64,000 nt of DNA, taken from positions 1 through 64,000 of the forward strand of contig JBGCGC010000156.1 in assembly GCA_045110475.1 (NCBI GenBank). Direction: 5' to 3'. Position numbers and translations under genes: made by a program. Under the pieces are notes generated by a model, which was given only the letters and a program-made list of their open reading frames with translations, searched no databases and was not told the DNA's origin. Origin of the DNA: Granulosicoccus sp045110475 (GTDB lineage: Bacteria > Pseudomonadota > Gammaproteobacteria > Granulosicoccales > Granulosicoccaceae). Of this stretch, positions 51,201 to 60,660 are shown in pieces (within the stretch, counting starts at the first letter, position 1; every line of letters begins with the position of its first letter).

Positions 51201-53027
51201 TCAGGACGCCTTGGCTTGCCGCGAATTTCGCTTTCGATCAGTTTCTGTTAAAAATTTCTTGCGCACGCGAATATTCTCTGGAGTAACTTCCACTAACTCA
51301 TCGTCATCAATGAATTCCAGTGCTTGTTCCAGGCTCATGTTGATGTGCGGTGTCAGAACGATATTCTCGTCGGTGCCAGAAGCACGAACGTTAGTCAACT
51401 GCTTGCCCTTGAGGCAGTTTACTGTCAAGTCGTTGTCTCTCGAATGAATACCGATGACCTGTCCCTCATACACCTGAACGTTGGCGCCAATGATCAAACG
51501 ACCGCGTTCCTGAAGGTTCCACAGCGCAAAGCCCAGAGCCTTGCCCTGACCGTTAGAAATAAGGACACCATTGCGACGAGCACCAATATTCAGTTTCATT
51601 TGCGGGCCGTAGTGATCAAACACAGAGTAGATCAGGCCAGTGCCTGATGTCGCTGTGAGGAATTCAGTACGGAAACCGATCATGCCGCGCGCCGGGGCAA
51701 TGTAGTCCAGACGAACGCGTCCCTTGCCGTCAGGGACCATGTCTTTAAGATCTGCCCGTCGCTCACCCATCTTTTCCATGATGGCGCCTTGATGCTGCTC
51801 CTCGACATCAATCGTGATTTGCTCGTAGGGTTCTTCGATTTCACCGTTCTCACCCTGACGAGTAATAACAACAGGGCGCCCTACACCAATTTCATAGCCT
51901 TCACGCCGCATATTCTCGATGAGCACCGACAAATGCAATTCACCACGACCAGATACCTTGAAGGTTTCGGATTGTTCTGTCCGCTCTACCCGTAGCGCCA
52001 CATTGTGCAGAAGCTCTGTTTGTAGGCGGTCCCAGATGTTTCGGCTGGTGACGTATTTACCTTCTTTTCCTGCAAACGGCGAGCTATTGGGCTGGAACAT
52101 CATGCTGATGGTGGGCTCATCAACCGTGAGTGCGGGAAGCGCTTCGACGGCTGACGGGTCGCACAGGGTGTCAGATATATTCAGTTTGTCGATACCCGTG
52201 ATGCAGACGATGTCACCCGCCTCGGCCTTGTCTGTCTCGATGCGCTCCAGGCCAAGAAATCCGAGTACCTGCAGAACCTTGGCATTGCGTTCCTTGCCTT
52301 CGGCACTGACCAGACGCACTGGCTGGTTGGGCTTGAGTTTGCCGCGCTGGATTCGGGCTATGCCGATGACGCCTACGTAGCTGTTGTAGTCGAGTGAGCT
52401 GATGCGCATTTGCAAAGGGCCTTCCACGTCGACATCGGGTGCAGGTACTTCGTCGATGATGGTCTGGAAGAGAGGCGTCATGTCGCCCTCGGTGACGTCA
52501 GGTTCAAGCCCTGCATAGCCGTTGACCGCTGACGCGTAAATGACCGGGAAATCCAGTTGTTCGTCGGTGGCGCCCAGGTTGTCGAACAATTCGAAGGTCT
52601 GGTCCAGTGCCCAATCGGGGCGCGCGCCTTCACGATCAATCTTGTTGATAACCACGATGGGGCGAAAGCCCATGGCGAATGCTTTCTGGGTAACGAAGCG
52701 CGTCTGTGGCATAGGACCTTCGGCTGCGTCTACCAGCAAAAGTACCGAATCCACCATACTTAAAACACGCTCTACCTCGCCACCGAAATCAGCGTGACCG
52801 GGCGTGTCAACAATGTTGATGCGGAAGTCGTTCCAGCGGATAGCCGTATTCTTGGACAGGATGGTGATGCCCCGTTCCTTTTCGATGGCGTTCGAGTCCA
52901 TCAGTCGTTCTGTTTGCTCTTTACGCATATCGAGCGTGCCAGACTGCTGCAGCAGCTTGTCAACCAGCGTGGTCTTGCCATGATCGACGTGGGCTATGAT
53001 GGCTATATTGCGAAGTTTCTGGATCAC
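51201..53027 (-). CDS. typA: GTPase TypA/BipA
   Basis: TypA is a ribosome-associated translational GTPase used in growth at low temperature and stress and in 50S assembly. GTPase motifs are visible: AHVDHGKTTLVDKLL, VDTPGHADFGGEVER and VINKIDREGARPDW. The GTG at 53027 gives a 608-residue protein, matching the 607 of E. coli. It has AGGA 7 bases upstream and begins VIQKLRNIAII like the family. An in-frame ATG at 53066 has a poor spacing, and the frame continues to 53282 with random residues. It is divergent from ade. Confidence 0.96.
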   Translation of the reverse strand: MIQKLRNIAIIAHVDHGKTTLVDKLLQQSGTLDMRKEQTERLMDSNAIEKERGITILSKNTAIRWNDFRINIVDTPGHADFGGEVERVLSMVDSVLLLVDAAEGPMPQTRFVTQKAFAMGFRPIVVINKIDREGARPDWALDQTFELFDNLGATDEQLDFPVIYASAVNGYAGLEPDVTEGDMTPLFQTIIDEVPAPDVDVEGPLQMRISSLDYNSYVGVIGIARIQRGKLKPNQPVRLVSAEGKERNAKVLQVLGFLGLERIETDKAEAGDIVCITGIDKLNISDTLCDPSAVEALPALTVDEPTISMMFQPNSSPFAGKEGKYVTSRNIWDRLQTELLHNVALRVERTEQSETFKVSGRGELHLSVLIENMRREGYEIGVGRPVVITRQGENGEIEEPYEQITIDVEEQHQGAIMEKMGERRADLKDMVPDGKGRVRLDYIAPARGMIGFRTEFLTATSGTGLIYSVFDHYGPQMKLNIGARRNGVLISNGQGKALGFALWNLQERGRLIIGANVQVYEGQVIGIHSRDNDLTVNCLKGKQLTNVRASGTDENIVLTPHINMSLEQALEFIDDDELVEVTPENIRVRKKFLTETDRKRNSRQAKAS

Positions 53028-53405
53028 TGTTTGGTCCTGAGTGCGCCGGGTGTGCGCAGCGGTCATATCCCCTGTACTAGGGTGATACTTGAAAAGGTTA
53101 AGTTTAGACTTGGCAATGGCTGGCGCTGGCAGGAATGGTTTTACCAGAGTCGGCCGTATTGAGGGTTTGGCTCTAGTAACATGATCAGAACTCCCGAAGG
53201 GCCTGTTTTCGAGCACCCGAGCCATAGGTAGCGCACCAGTATAACGGACATGTGAGCAGCATGGGTGCTGTCTGATCACCACAGCGATGCCTCAATGCTG
53301 GACAAAGTGCACAAATCCAGCCACTTTCCGGGTTTACCCCCTGATCGGCGGGCACAGGATTCGTGCGCTACCATCCGAGTACACAGAGGTAAAGAGAGTC
53401 ATCTA
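53028..53405. other. Divergent control region typA / ade
   Basis: These 378 bases hold no gene that I can support; both flanking frames extend into it without homology. The promoters of typA and of the ade-xdh operon must lie here. I cannot identify an operator or a clear -35/-10 pair. Confidence 0.4.
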
Positions 53406-55214
53406 ATGAACAGGCTACTTCCCAGAAATGAAGCAGCGGCCGTGCTGGTAGACGTGGCGATGGGCCGCATGCCGGCTGATTCCGTGATCAGAAACGGGCG
53501 CTGGGTGAATGTGCATTCCGGTGAAATCATCGCCGGAACCGATGTTGCCATCAGCGCAGGGCGCTTTGCCTACGTCGGGCCAGATGCCAGTCATACCATT
53601 GGTGAACAAACGCAAATCATCGAGGCAGATGGGCGTTATCTGGTGCCCGGGCTGTGCGATGCCCACATGCATGTCGAAAGCGGCATGGTCACCGTGACTG
53701 AATTTGCACGCGCCGTGATCCCGCATGGCACCACCTCCATGTTCATCGATCCCCACGAAATCGGTAATGTGCTGGGTCTGGATGGCGTGAAGCTTATGCA
53801 TGATGAGGCCATGGATTTACCGGTCAATGTCTATGTGCAGATGCCCAGTTGTGTCCCTTCGGCACCAGGCCTTGAAAATGCCGGCGCAGAGCTGGGTGAA
53901 GACGATGTAAAGGCTGCGATGCAATGGCCCAACATCATCGGACTGGGGGAGGTCATGAACTTTCCCGGTGTCGCGAACAACGACGCAAAAATGGCTGGTG
54001 AAATCGCGGCGACCGTGACCGCTGGAAAAACCGTTGGCGGGCACTATGCCTCACCCGATCTGGGCTTGCCGTTTCATGGTTATGTCGCTGGCGGACCCGC
54101 TGATGATCACGAGGGCACGCGAGTAGAGGATGCCATCGCCCGAGTGCGCCAGGGGATGCGTTCCATGTTGCGGCTGGGTTCGGCCTGGTATGACGTAGCA
54201 CCGCAGATAAAAGCGGTGACCGAATATGGGCTTGATCCGCGTTATTTTATCCTGTGCACAGACGACTCGCACTCGGGTACCTTGATCAATGACGGTCATA
54301 TGAACCGGGTGGTACGCCATGCCATTGCGCAAGGTCTCAAACCCGTTCATGCGATACAAATGGCAACTCTGAACACCGCTGAACATTTTGGACTGGAGCG
54401 AGAGCTTGGCTCCATCACGCCCGGTCGCCGAGCCGATCTCATCATTAGCTCCGATCTTGTGCAGCTACCCATCGAGCATGTCATAGCGCAGGGTGAGTTG
54501 TTGGCGAGTGCAGGTGAGCTAACGGCGGACATTGCCGCTGCCGCCTATCCGCAGTCCAGTATGAATACTGTGAACATGGGCAAGGCACTGAGCGCTGCTG
54601 ATTTCGTTATCAAAGCGCCGAATGAGTCAGCTTCACAGGTGACAGCCAGAGTTATTGGTGTTATTGAAAATCAGGCACCGACGCGTGCGCTTGAAAAGAC
54701 GCTCGCCGTCGAAGCAGGTGTCGTAAAAATTGATAAGGATCAGGATGTCTGCCAGATTGCCTTGGTTGAAAGGCATCGCGCCACTGGCGATGTCGTGAAT
54801 GGTTTTGTTTCAGGTTTCAGGTACAACACGCCGTGTGCTGTGGCGTCTACCGTTGCGCACGACTCTCATCACATGATTGTCGTTGGTACTAATCATGATG
54901 ATATGGCTCTGGCAGCCAATAGGCTGCAGGAAGTCGGCGGTGGGGTGACCTTGTATGCAGGTGGCAAACAACTGGCGATGATCGAGCTTCCCATAGCTGG
55001 TCTGATGTCCACAGAACGTGCCGAAGTTGTTGCGGAAAAGGCGCAGCGGCTGGTTAATGCCATGCGCGATTGCGGCTGTAGCTTAAACAATGCCTATATG
55101 CAGCACTCCCTGCTTGCGCTGGTTGTTATTCCAGCGTTGCGTATTTCTGATCAGGGTCTGGTTGATGTCACCACGTTTTCACCCACTTCCTTGTTTGTGA
55201 GTGACACTGCATGA
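53406..55214 (+). CDS. ade: Adenine deaminase
   Basis: Ade converts adenine to hypoxanthine and ammonia. The 602-residue protein of the amidohydrolase superfamily has LVPGLCDAHMHVESGMVT, HGTTSMFIDPHEIGNVLG, FILCTDDSHSGTLINDGHMN and a C-terminal domain with HDSHHMIVVGTNHDDM, as in the AdeC/Ade type. The ATG at 53406 has GAGAG nearby. It is followed by xdhA with a four-base ATGA overlap. Its product feeds the xanthine dehydrogenase encoded next. Confidence 0.94.
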   Translation: MNRLLPRNEAAAVLVDVAMGRMPADSVIRNGRWVNVHSGEIIAGTDVAISAGRFAYVGPDASHTIGEQTQIIEADGRYLVPGLCDAHMHVESGMVTVTEFARAVIPHGTTSMFIDPHEIGNVLGLDGVKLMHDEAMDLPVNVYVQMPSCVPSAPGLENAGAELGEDDVKAAMQWPNIIGLGEVMNFPGVANNDAKMAGEIAATVTAGKTVGGHYASPDLGLPFHGYVAGGPADDHEGTRVEDAIARVRQGMRSMLRLGSAWYDVAPQIKAVTEYGLDPRYFILCTDDSHSGTLINDGHMNRVVRHAIAQGLKPVHAIQMATLNTAEHFGLERELGSITPGRRADLIISSDLVQLPIEHVIAQGELLASAGELTADIAAAAYPQSSMNTVNMGKALSAADFVIKAPNESASQVTARVIGVIENQAPTRALEKTLAVEAGVVKIDKDQDVCQIALVERHRATGDVVNGFVSGFRYNTPCAVASTVAHDSHHMIVVGTNHDDMALAANRLQEVGGGVTLYAGGKQLAMIELPIAGLMSTERAEVVAEKAQRLVNAMRDCGCSLNNAYMQHSLLALVVIPALRISDQGLVDVTTFSPTSLFVSDTA

Positions 55215-56626
55215 TCCGGTTTCTCTACGAGCAGGAACTGGTAGAGCTGGAGAATGCGCCTGCGGATCTTACCGTGCTTGACTGGCTGCGTTTGTATCGA
55301 CATCGCACCGGCACCAAAGAGGGGTGTGGCTCAGGTGATTGCGGTGCTTGTACAGTCACTACGGTGAGTGTCCTCAGGGACAGTGCCGGCAAGGCTAGCC
55401 TTCACTATCAGTCAGTAAATAGTTGCATTGCCTTTGTGGGTGCGTTGCATGGCACGCAACTGCTCAGTGTTGAGAGCCTTGCACGCGATGGTACGTTGCA
55501 TCCTGTGCAGCAAGCCATGGTGGATGAGCACGGATCCCAGTGCGGTTTCTGCACGCCGGGTTTTGTCATGTCTCTGTACACCTTGTATCAGCAGAATGAA
55601 CCGGCAGAGACACTGCATGAAAAGATAGATCAGGCACTGGGCGGAAATCTTTGTCGATGCACCGGGTATCGGCCAATAAAGGCGGCTGCGAGTGCGGCAA
55701 TTGAGTATCGAACAGCGTATGGGCGTAAAGCAGGTGACGAAAATTCATTGATAGCAAAACTGGAATTGCTATCGGCCAGCAGTGTCAAAACGACGGGCTT
55801 TCATCAACCACGTTCTTTGCAGGAACTGGCAGAGATTTACAAAAGCTCGCCGACATCGCACCTGCTTGCTGGCGGCACTGACCTTGCGCTGCAGGTGACG
55901 CAGCAGATGAAGACGCTGGCTGACATCATCCACGTCGGGGGCGTGCCTGAATTGCAAGTAGTGGACATACAAACTGATCATCTGCTACTGGGTGCGGCTG
56001 TAACCTTGAGCGACTGTCTTGAGGTGATGAGTGACAGGCTTCCTGCCGCACGTGACATGTTGCTTCGCTTTGGTTCTGATCAGGTACGTAATAAGGCTAC
56101 GATAGGTGGAAATATAGGTTCAGCTTCACCGATAGGTGACTTGCCGCCGTTGTTGTTGGCACTGGATGCGCGGCTGAGTTTGCAGTGTGGGGATGTGGTG
56201 CGAACCGTAGCTTTGCACGACTATTTTCTGGGTTATCGTCAAACCTGTTTGCAAGAGGGTGAATTCATCAGACAGGTTCATATCCCGTTACCCTCGCCTG
56301 ACAGCCTGTTTGCTGTTCACAAGATCAGTAAACGCACTGAGGATGATATCTCCAGTGTCTGTCTGGCAGTGCACCTTCCTCAGCAGACTGGAGTTATCGT
56401 CAATGCACGTCTGGCGTTTGGTGGCATGGCGGCAATACCTGTCAGAGCCGGCGCCACTGAGCTTGCGCTTGATGGAAAACCATTCAATCAGGAAACCGTG
56501 GCTTTTGCTCAAGATCAGCTTGCCACGGAATTACATCCGATTGATGATGCCCGTGCCAGTGCAGCCTATCGATTGCAAGTAGCCCGGAATCTTTTGCAAC
56601 GCGTGCTATCGGAGGCGACTGTATGA
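55211..56626 (+). CDS. xdhA: Xanthine dehydrogenase small subunit (Fe-S/FAD)
   Basis: The 471-residue protein carries both 2Fe-2S clusters and FAD. The plant-type cluster is GCGSGDCGACTV, and the second cluster has QCGFCTPGFVMS and GNLCRCTGYRPI. The FAD domain has HLLAGGTDLALQVTQ and ATIGGNIGSASPIGDLPP. It passes electrons from the molybdenum site to NAD+. It overlaps ade and xdhB by four bases at each end, so the operon is tightly packed. Confidence 0.96.
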   Translation: MIRFLYEQELVELENAPADLTVLDWLRLYRHRTGTKEGCGSGDCGACTVTTVSVLRDSAGKASLHYQSVNSCIAFVGALHGTQLLSVESLARDGTLHPVQQAMVDEHGSQCGFCTPGFVMSLYTLYQQNEPAETLHEKIDQALGGNLCRCTGYRPIKAAASAAIEYRTAYGRKAGDENSLIAKLELLSASSVKTTGFHQPRSLQELAEIYKSSPTSHLLAGGTDLALQVTQQMKTLADIIHVGGVPELQVVDIQTDHLLLGAAVTLSDCLEVMSDRLPAARDMLLRFGSDQVRNKATIGGNIGSASPIGDLPPLLLALDARLSLQCGDVVRTVALHDYFLGYRQTCLQEGEFIRQVHIPLPSPDSLFAVHKISKRTEDDISSVCLAVHLPQQTGVIVNARLAFGGMAAIPVRAGATELALDGKPFNQETVAFAQDQLATELHPIDDARASAAYRLQVARNLLQRVLSEATV

Positions 56627-58953
56627 GTGAGGCGTTAGGCACACAGATTGCTGGATTGTCTCAGGCCCACGATAGCGCGGTGGAGCATGTTACTGGCAGT
56701 GCGCGCTACGTGGACGATATGGAAAGCGCGCAGGGGATGCTGCATGTTGCGATAGGCACCAGCGCCATTGCCCACGGTAATCTGCTTTCACTGAATCTTG
56801 ACAAGGTGCGACAGGCCGATGGTGTCGTGGATGTCATTACTTTCCAGGACCTTGCACATACCACCGATATCGGTCCGGTTTTTCCCGGTGATCCTTTACT
56901 GGTGGACAAGACCATCAGTCACGCTGGTCAAGCGCTGTTTGCCGTTGCTGCCAGAAGTCATCGTCAGGCACGACAGGCCATCTTGTTGGCGCAAACGCAC
57001 TACGATGAGCAAGAGCCTGTTCTTGATATTACCGAGGCGGTGGAGAACAGAGTGTTCGTCAGGCCACCACACACCATGCAACGGGGTGATTCAGCGGCAG
57101 CACTGAAGAACGCCACCCACCGCCTTGCCGGTGAACTGCACATAGGTGGTCAGGAACACTTCTATCTTGAAGGGCAGGTGGCCCGAGCCAGACCTGAAGA
57201 AGATGGCGGGGTCACTGTTTGGTCAAGTAATCAGAACCCGACTGAAGCTCAGCATCTTGTGGCAAATGTGCTTGGCATTGACATGCATCGTGTGAACGTG
57301 GTGGTACGCCGCATGGGGGGCGGTTTTGGAGGCAAGGAGACACATGCGACTGCGTGCGCGGTCTTTGCTGCTTTGTTTGCTCGTCGAAATGGCGTGAGTG
57401 TTAACTGCAGGCTATCGCGACGGGATGACATGATCATGACCGGCAAGCGGCATGGATTTCTCTGTCGTTACGATGTCGGCTTTGATGTCGAGGGAAGAAT
57501 CACGGCTATCGAATATGTGCTGGCAGGACAGTGCGGACATTCGCCCGACCTGTCGGATGCCATTGTCGATAGAGCCATGTTTCACAGCGACAATGCCTAC
57601 TACCTGCCGGATGTGACTATCGAAGGGCTGCGTTGCAAGACACATACGGTATCCAATACCGCGTTTCGAGGCTTTGGCGGTCCACAGGGCATGATGGCGA
57701 TGGAGACGGTTATTGATGAGATTGCCTTTGCCGTTGACAAGGATCCCCTGCAGATTCGAAGGCTGAATTTATATGGTGAGAGCGAGAGAAACATCACGCC
57801 CTATCATCAGATAGTTGAAACCTTTACTGTGCCACGCCTGCTTGATGAGCTTGAAGCCTCATCCGATTATCAGAGGCGGCGAGAGGCTATTCGTGAGTTT
57901 AATGCCGGTAGTGACATTCATAAAAAGGGGATTGCACTTACCCCGGTAAAATTCGGTATCTCCTTCACTGTAAAGCATCTGAACCAGGCGGGTGCCTTGT
58001 TACATGTGTATTCAGACGGTAGTGCCCAGCTAAATCATGGTGGCACGGAAATGGGTCAGGGGCTGATGGTCAAGGTTCAGCAAATTGTTGCTCAGGAGCT
58101 TGGTATGTCGCTTGATCGAATTGCGGTTATGGCTACCCGAACCGATAAGGTGCCCAATAGTTCTGCCACTGCGGCATCATCTGGTACCGACCTCAATGGT
58201 ATGGCTGCGTTGCACGCCGCGAGAGAAATCAGACAGCGCTTAACAATTTATTTGCAGGAGAAACACGGGGCAGAGGCCGGTTCTGTGCAATTTTTAATTG
58301 AGCGCATATCGGTGTCAGACGGTGAAGGGCGCACGATAGCCTATACCTGGCCTGAACTTGCCATGGCGGCCTATCGTGATCGTATCTCCTTGAGTGCCAC
58401 GGGTTACTATCGAACACCAAAAATTCACTATGACCGTGAGCAAGCGAGGGGTCAGCCGTTTTACTACTATGCCAATGGCGCAGCGGTTAGTGAAGTTTTG
58501 ATAGACACACTGACGGGTGAGACAGAGCTGCTGCGTACTGACATCCTTCACGATGTTGGCCGCTCGATAAATCCTGCCATCGATATCGGTCAGGTTGAAG
58601 GTGGGTTTGTTCAAGGTGCAGGCTGGTTAACTCACGAACAGTTGTGTTGGGATGATAAGGGACAACTGCTGACCGATGGTCCTGCCACATACAAGATACC
58701 GGCAATTGGCGATATGCCAAAGGACTTTCGGGTGAGCCTGCTGACGGACAGTCCAAACGATGCTGCAACGGTTTTTCATTCAAAGGCCGTTGGTGAGCCG
58801 CCACTGATGTTGGCGATTTCCGTTTTTGCAGCCATACGTGACGCAATTGCATCGATTGGTAATCATGAGGAGTTCCCATCGATTAACGCGCCGGCAACGC
58901 CTGAAGAGATCTTGCGTGTTTGCACAGAGCTTAGGGCAAGGATTGGACGCTGA
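56623..58953 (+). CDS. xdhB: Xanthine dehydrogenase molybdenum-binding subunit
   Basis: The 776-residue subunit holds the molybdopterin cofactor and oxidises hypoxanthine to xanthine and then urate. Landmarks are GGGFGGKETHATACAVFAAL, VSNTAFRGFGGPQGMMAM, NHGGTEMGQGLMVKVQQ, DVGRSINPAIDIGQVEGGFV and the catalytic glutamate in AVGEPPLMLAISVFAA. It is of normal length. It overlaps xdhA by four bases and xdhC by one base. Confidence 0.96.
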   Translation: MSEALGTQIAGLSQAHDSAVEHVTGSARYVDDMESAQGMLHVAIGTSAIAHGNLLSLNLDKVRQADGVVDVITFQDLAHTTDIGPVFPGDPLLVDKTISHAGQALFAVAARSHRQARQAILLAQTHYDEQEPVLDITEAVENRVFVRPPHTMQRGDSAAALKNATHRLAGELHIGGQEHFYLEGQVARARPEEDGGVTVWSSNQNPTEAQHLVANVLGIDMHRVNVVVRRMGGGFGGKETHATACAVFAALFARRNGVSVNCRLSRRDDMIMTGKRHGFLCRYDVGFDVEGRITAIEYVLAGQCGHSPDLSDAIVDRAMFHSDNAYYLPDVTIEGLRCKTHTVSNTAFRGFGGPQGMMAMETVIDEIAFAVDKDPLQIRRLNLYGESERNITPYHQIVETFTVPRLLDELEASSDYQRRREAIREFNAGSDIHKKGIALTPVKFGISFTVKHLNQAGALLHVYSDGSAQLNHGGTEMGQGLMVKVQQIVAQELGMSLDRIAVMATRTDKVPNSSATAASSGTDLNGMAALHAAREIRQRLTIYLQEKHGAEAGSVQFLIERISVSDGEGRTIAYTWPELAMAAYRDRISLSATGYYRTPKIHYDREQARGQPFYYYANGAAVSEVLIDTLTGETELLRTDILHDVGRSINPAIDIGQVEGGFVQGAGWLTHEQLCWDDKGQLLTDGPATYKIPAIGDMPKDFRVSLLTDSPNDAATVFHSKAVGEPPLMLAISVFAAIRDAIASIGNHEEFPSINAPATPEEILRVCTELRARIGR

Positions 58954-59804
58954 TGGACTGGTTGAGTGCTGTTGCCCAGTGCCGATCCAGCAATACATCG
59001 TGTGTGGTGGTTATGATAACCAGCGTTGCAGGCTCTGCGCCACGAACGGTTGGGACGCGCATGGTGGTAACCCTCGATTCGGTGTCTGGAACCATTGGTG
59101 GCGGTGCACTGGAGCTTGAAGGTATCGGTCATGCACGGGCCCTCATTGAGTGTTCATCTGCCAATGGTGGCGACCACGCGTTGGTTAGTGCCCGCCAGTT
59201 CAACCTCGGCACGGCTTTGTCGCAATGTTGCGGCGGTGTGGTGTCGCTGCAGTTTGATTGTCACTACGCCAACAACTTTGTGTTGCACGTATTCGGTGCT
59301 GGTCATGTTGGGCAGGAGGTGGCGAGGCTAGCTTTGCGATTACCTTGCATCGCCGTTATTCATGATGCTCGTGAAGAGTGGCTAGAGAAAGTCAACGCCA
59401 TTGTTGCCAGTGAGCATGATCAGATCGGTACAGTGCAGGTGCAACATCTGGATTCGAATGTTCATGCACACGTGGAAGCGTTGGCACCCTCTGCGTATTT
59501 TCTTGTAATGACCCACAGCCACGAGATGGATATGGAGATTGTTGAAGCCGTATTGTCACGCAACGATTCAATTTTTTGTGGCCTTATTGCCTCAGGCAGT
59601 AAGGCTGCGAAATTCCGTAACCGGCTTAAACGGAAAGGTTTTTCTGATGAAGAAATCAACCAACTGAGCGCACCATTAGGCGAGCGTATAAGCACCGGTA
59701 ATACACCGATGGAAGTTGCCATAGCGGGTGTAAGTGATGTACTGACTGCCCGTGAACGAGTGAAAACAGCAGCGTCAGGCCTGCATGGTTTGACGCTAGA
59801 GTAG
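58953..59804 (+). CDS. xdhC: XdhC, molybdenum cofactor insertion/sulfuration factor
   Basis: XdhC binds the molybdenum cofactor, aids its sulfuration and inserts it into XdhB. The 283-residue protein has VMITSVAGSAPRTVGTRMVV at the N-terminus, QFNLGTALSQCCGGVVSLQF with the conserved cysteines and a Rossmann-like LHVFGAGHVGQEVARLAL. The last segment, GERISTGNTPMEVAIAGVSD, fits the family. It ends the operon. Confidence 0.95.
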   Translation: MDWLSAVAQCRSSNTSCVVVMITSVAGSAPRTVGTRMVVTLDSVSGTIGGGALELEGIGHARALIECSSANGGDHALVSARQFNLGTALSQCCGGVVSLQFDCHYANNFVLHVFGAGHVGQEVARLALRLPCIAVIHDAREEWLEKVNAIVASEHDQIGTVQVQHLDSNVHAHVEALAPSAYFLVMTHSHEMDMEIVEAVLSRNDSIFCGLIASGSKAAKFRNRLKRKGFSDEEINQLSAPLGERISTGNTPMEVAIAGVSDVLTARERVKTAASGLHGLTLE

Positions 59805-60391
59805 AGACAATGAAGTTCGTTAGTGTCATGATGACTCAATCGCTGGGACAAGATGTGAAAAAATCCTTTAAAGTTTCCTGCCTTTTCATACGCTGTACTC
59901 ACTAAAAAGTGAACACTTTACGTGTGCCGCAGCAGTGCGGAACTGAATGTCGGGATGACATTCAAGAAGTACGAGAAGCTACAAAAGAGATGGAGGGGTA
60001 GTGGTCCTCTGAGATCTGCCTGCAGGGGTCGGTCTCAAACTACCTCCGAGTGGCATTGGCTAAAGACCGTTGTCGCAAGCGTCGGAGGAAAAGTAATGTT
60101 CGAACATTGCAAGTGAGAATTGAGAAGGCGAACACCAGTGAACCATTATCAAAGTGTCGAATTTCACCTAGATGACATTAAAACCGAAGATGGTAAAGTT
60201 TCTCGGGATGAGCCTATCGGATACCTGTTTACTGGGTGGGCGATGTCTGGCATAAAGATGGCGCGTGCTCGATTCAGGCTCTTTAGTGGAACTGCGGGAA
60301 CCTGTAGTTGCAATGCTTAGGGAATCCAGCCGCTTGCGCAGCATCTGTAGTCTGTCTAGGTGGTAGCGAGGGTTTTGTCAGTCATACGAAT
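59805..60391. other. Decayed region, no supported gene
   Basis: About 590 bases follow xdhC without a convincing gene. Short plus-strand frames at 59922-60116 and 60120-60320 (PIGYLFTGWAMSGIKMARAR) have coding-like patches but no recognised domain and no good start. An ATGTC/GACAT hairpin lies near 59947-59961. It reads like the remains of an insertion or a degraded gene between two operons. I cannot name its source. Confidence 0.5.
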
Positions 60392-60577
60392 CTGAATACA
60401 TCAAAACTCTCCATCATCTCGTTACTGTTTGGTGCTGCACTACTTTTTCTCGCTGTTGGTATCAACAGTATGCTCTTGCCGGTGCGCGGTGCAGCTGAGG
60501 GAATGAGCACGCACTCTCTCGGGCTGATTGGGACAGGGTGGGCAATAGGGTACGTCATAGGTTGTTTAGTTGTGTAG
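60392..60577 (+). pseudogene. Truncated MFS transporter remnant
   Basis: The 61-residue peptide with LSIISLLFGAALLFLAVGIN, SMLLPVRGAAEG and HSLGLIGTGWAIGYVIGCLV matches the first two helices and the loop of YcaD-type MFS transporters. It stops at 60577 at the end of helix 2, where MFS proteins normally have another ten helices. There is no in-frame ATG upstream of the homology. The following 80 bases do not continue it in any frame. This is the relic of a deleted gene. Confidence 0.65.
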
Positions 60578-60660
60578 GTTTAATCGCGGATTTGAATGAC
60601 AATGGACGATCGGTTCTATATTTAAGCTCCGTATGTGAGTTTCAGATGCTGCTACCTATG

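Noticed and set aside
53028..53282. N-terminal extension of TypA
   Set aside because: TypA proteins begin at the IQKLRN segment; the extra 85 residues are random and the GTG at 53027 has a good AGGA.
59922..60320. Possible group II intron or insertion sequence fragment
   Set aside because: A GTGTG-like start and small hairpins caught my eye, but I could not find domain V, a reverse transcriptase or a transposase; left as a decayed region.
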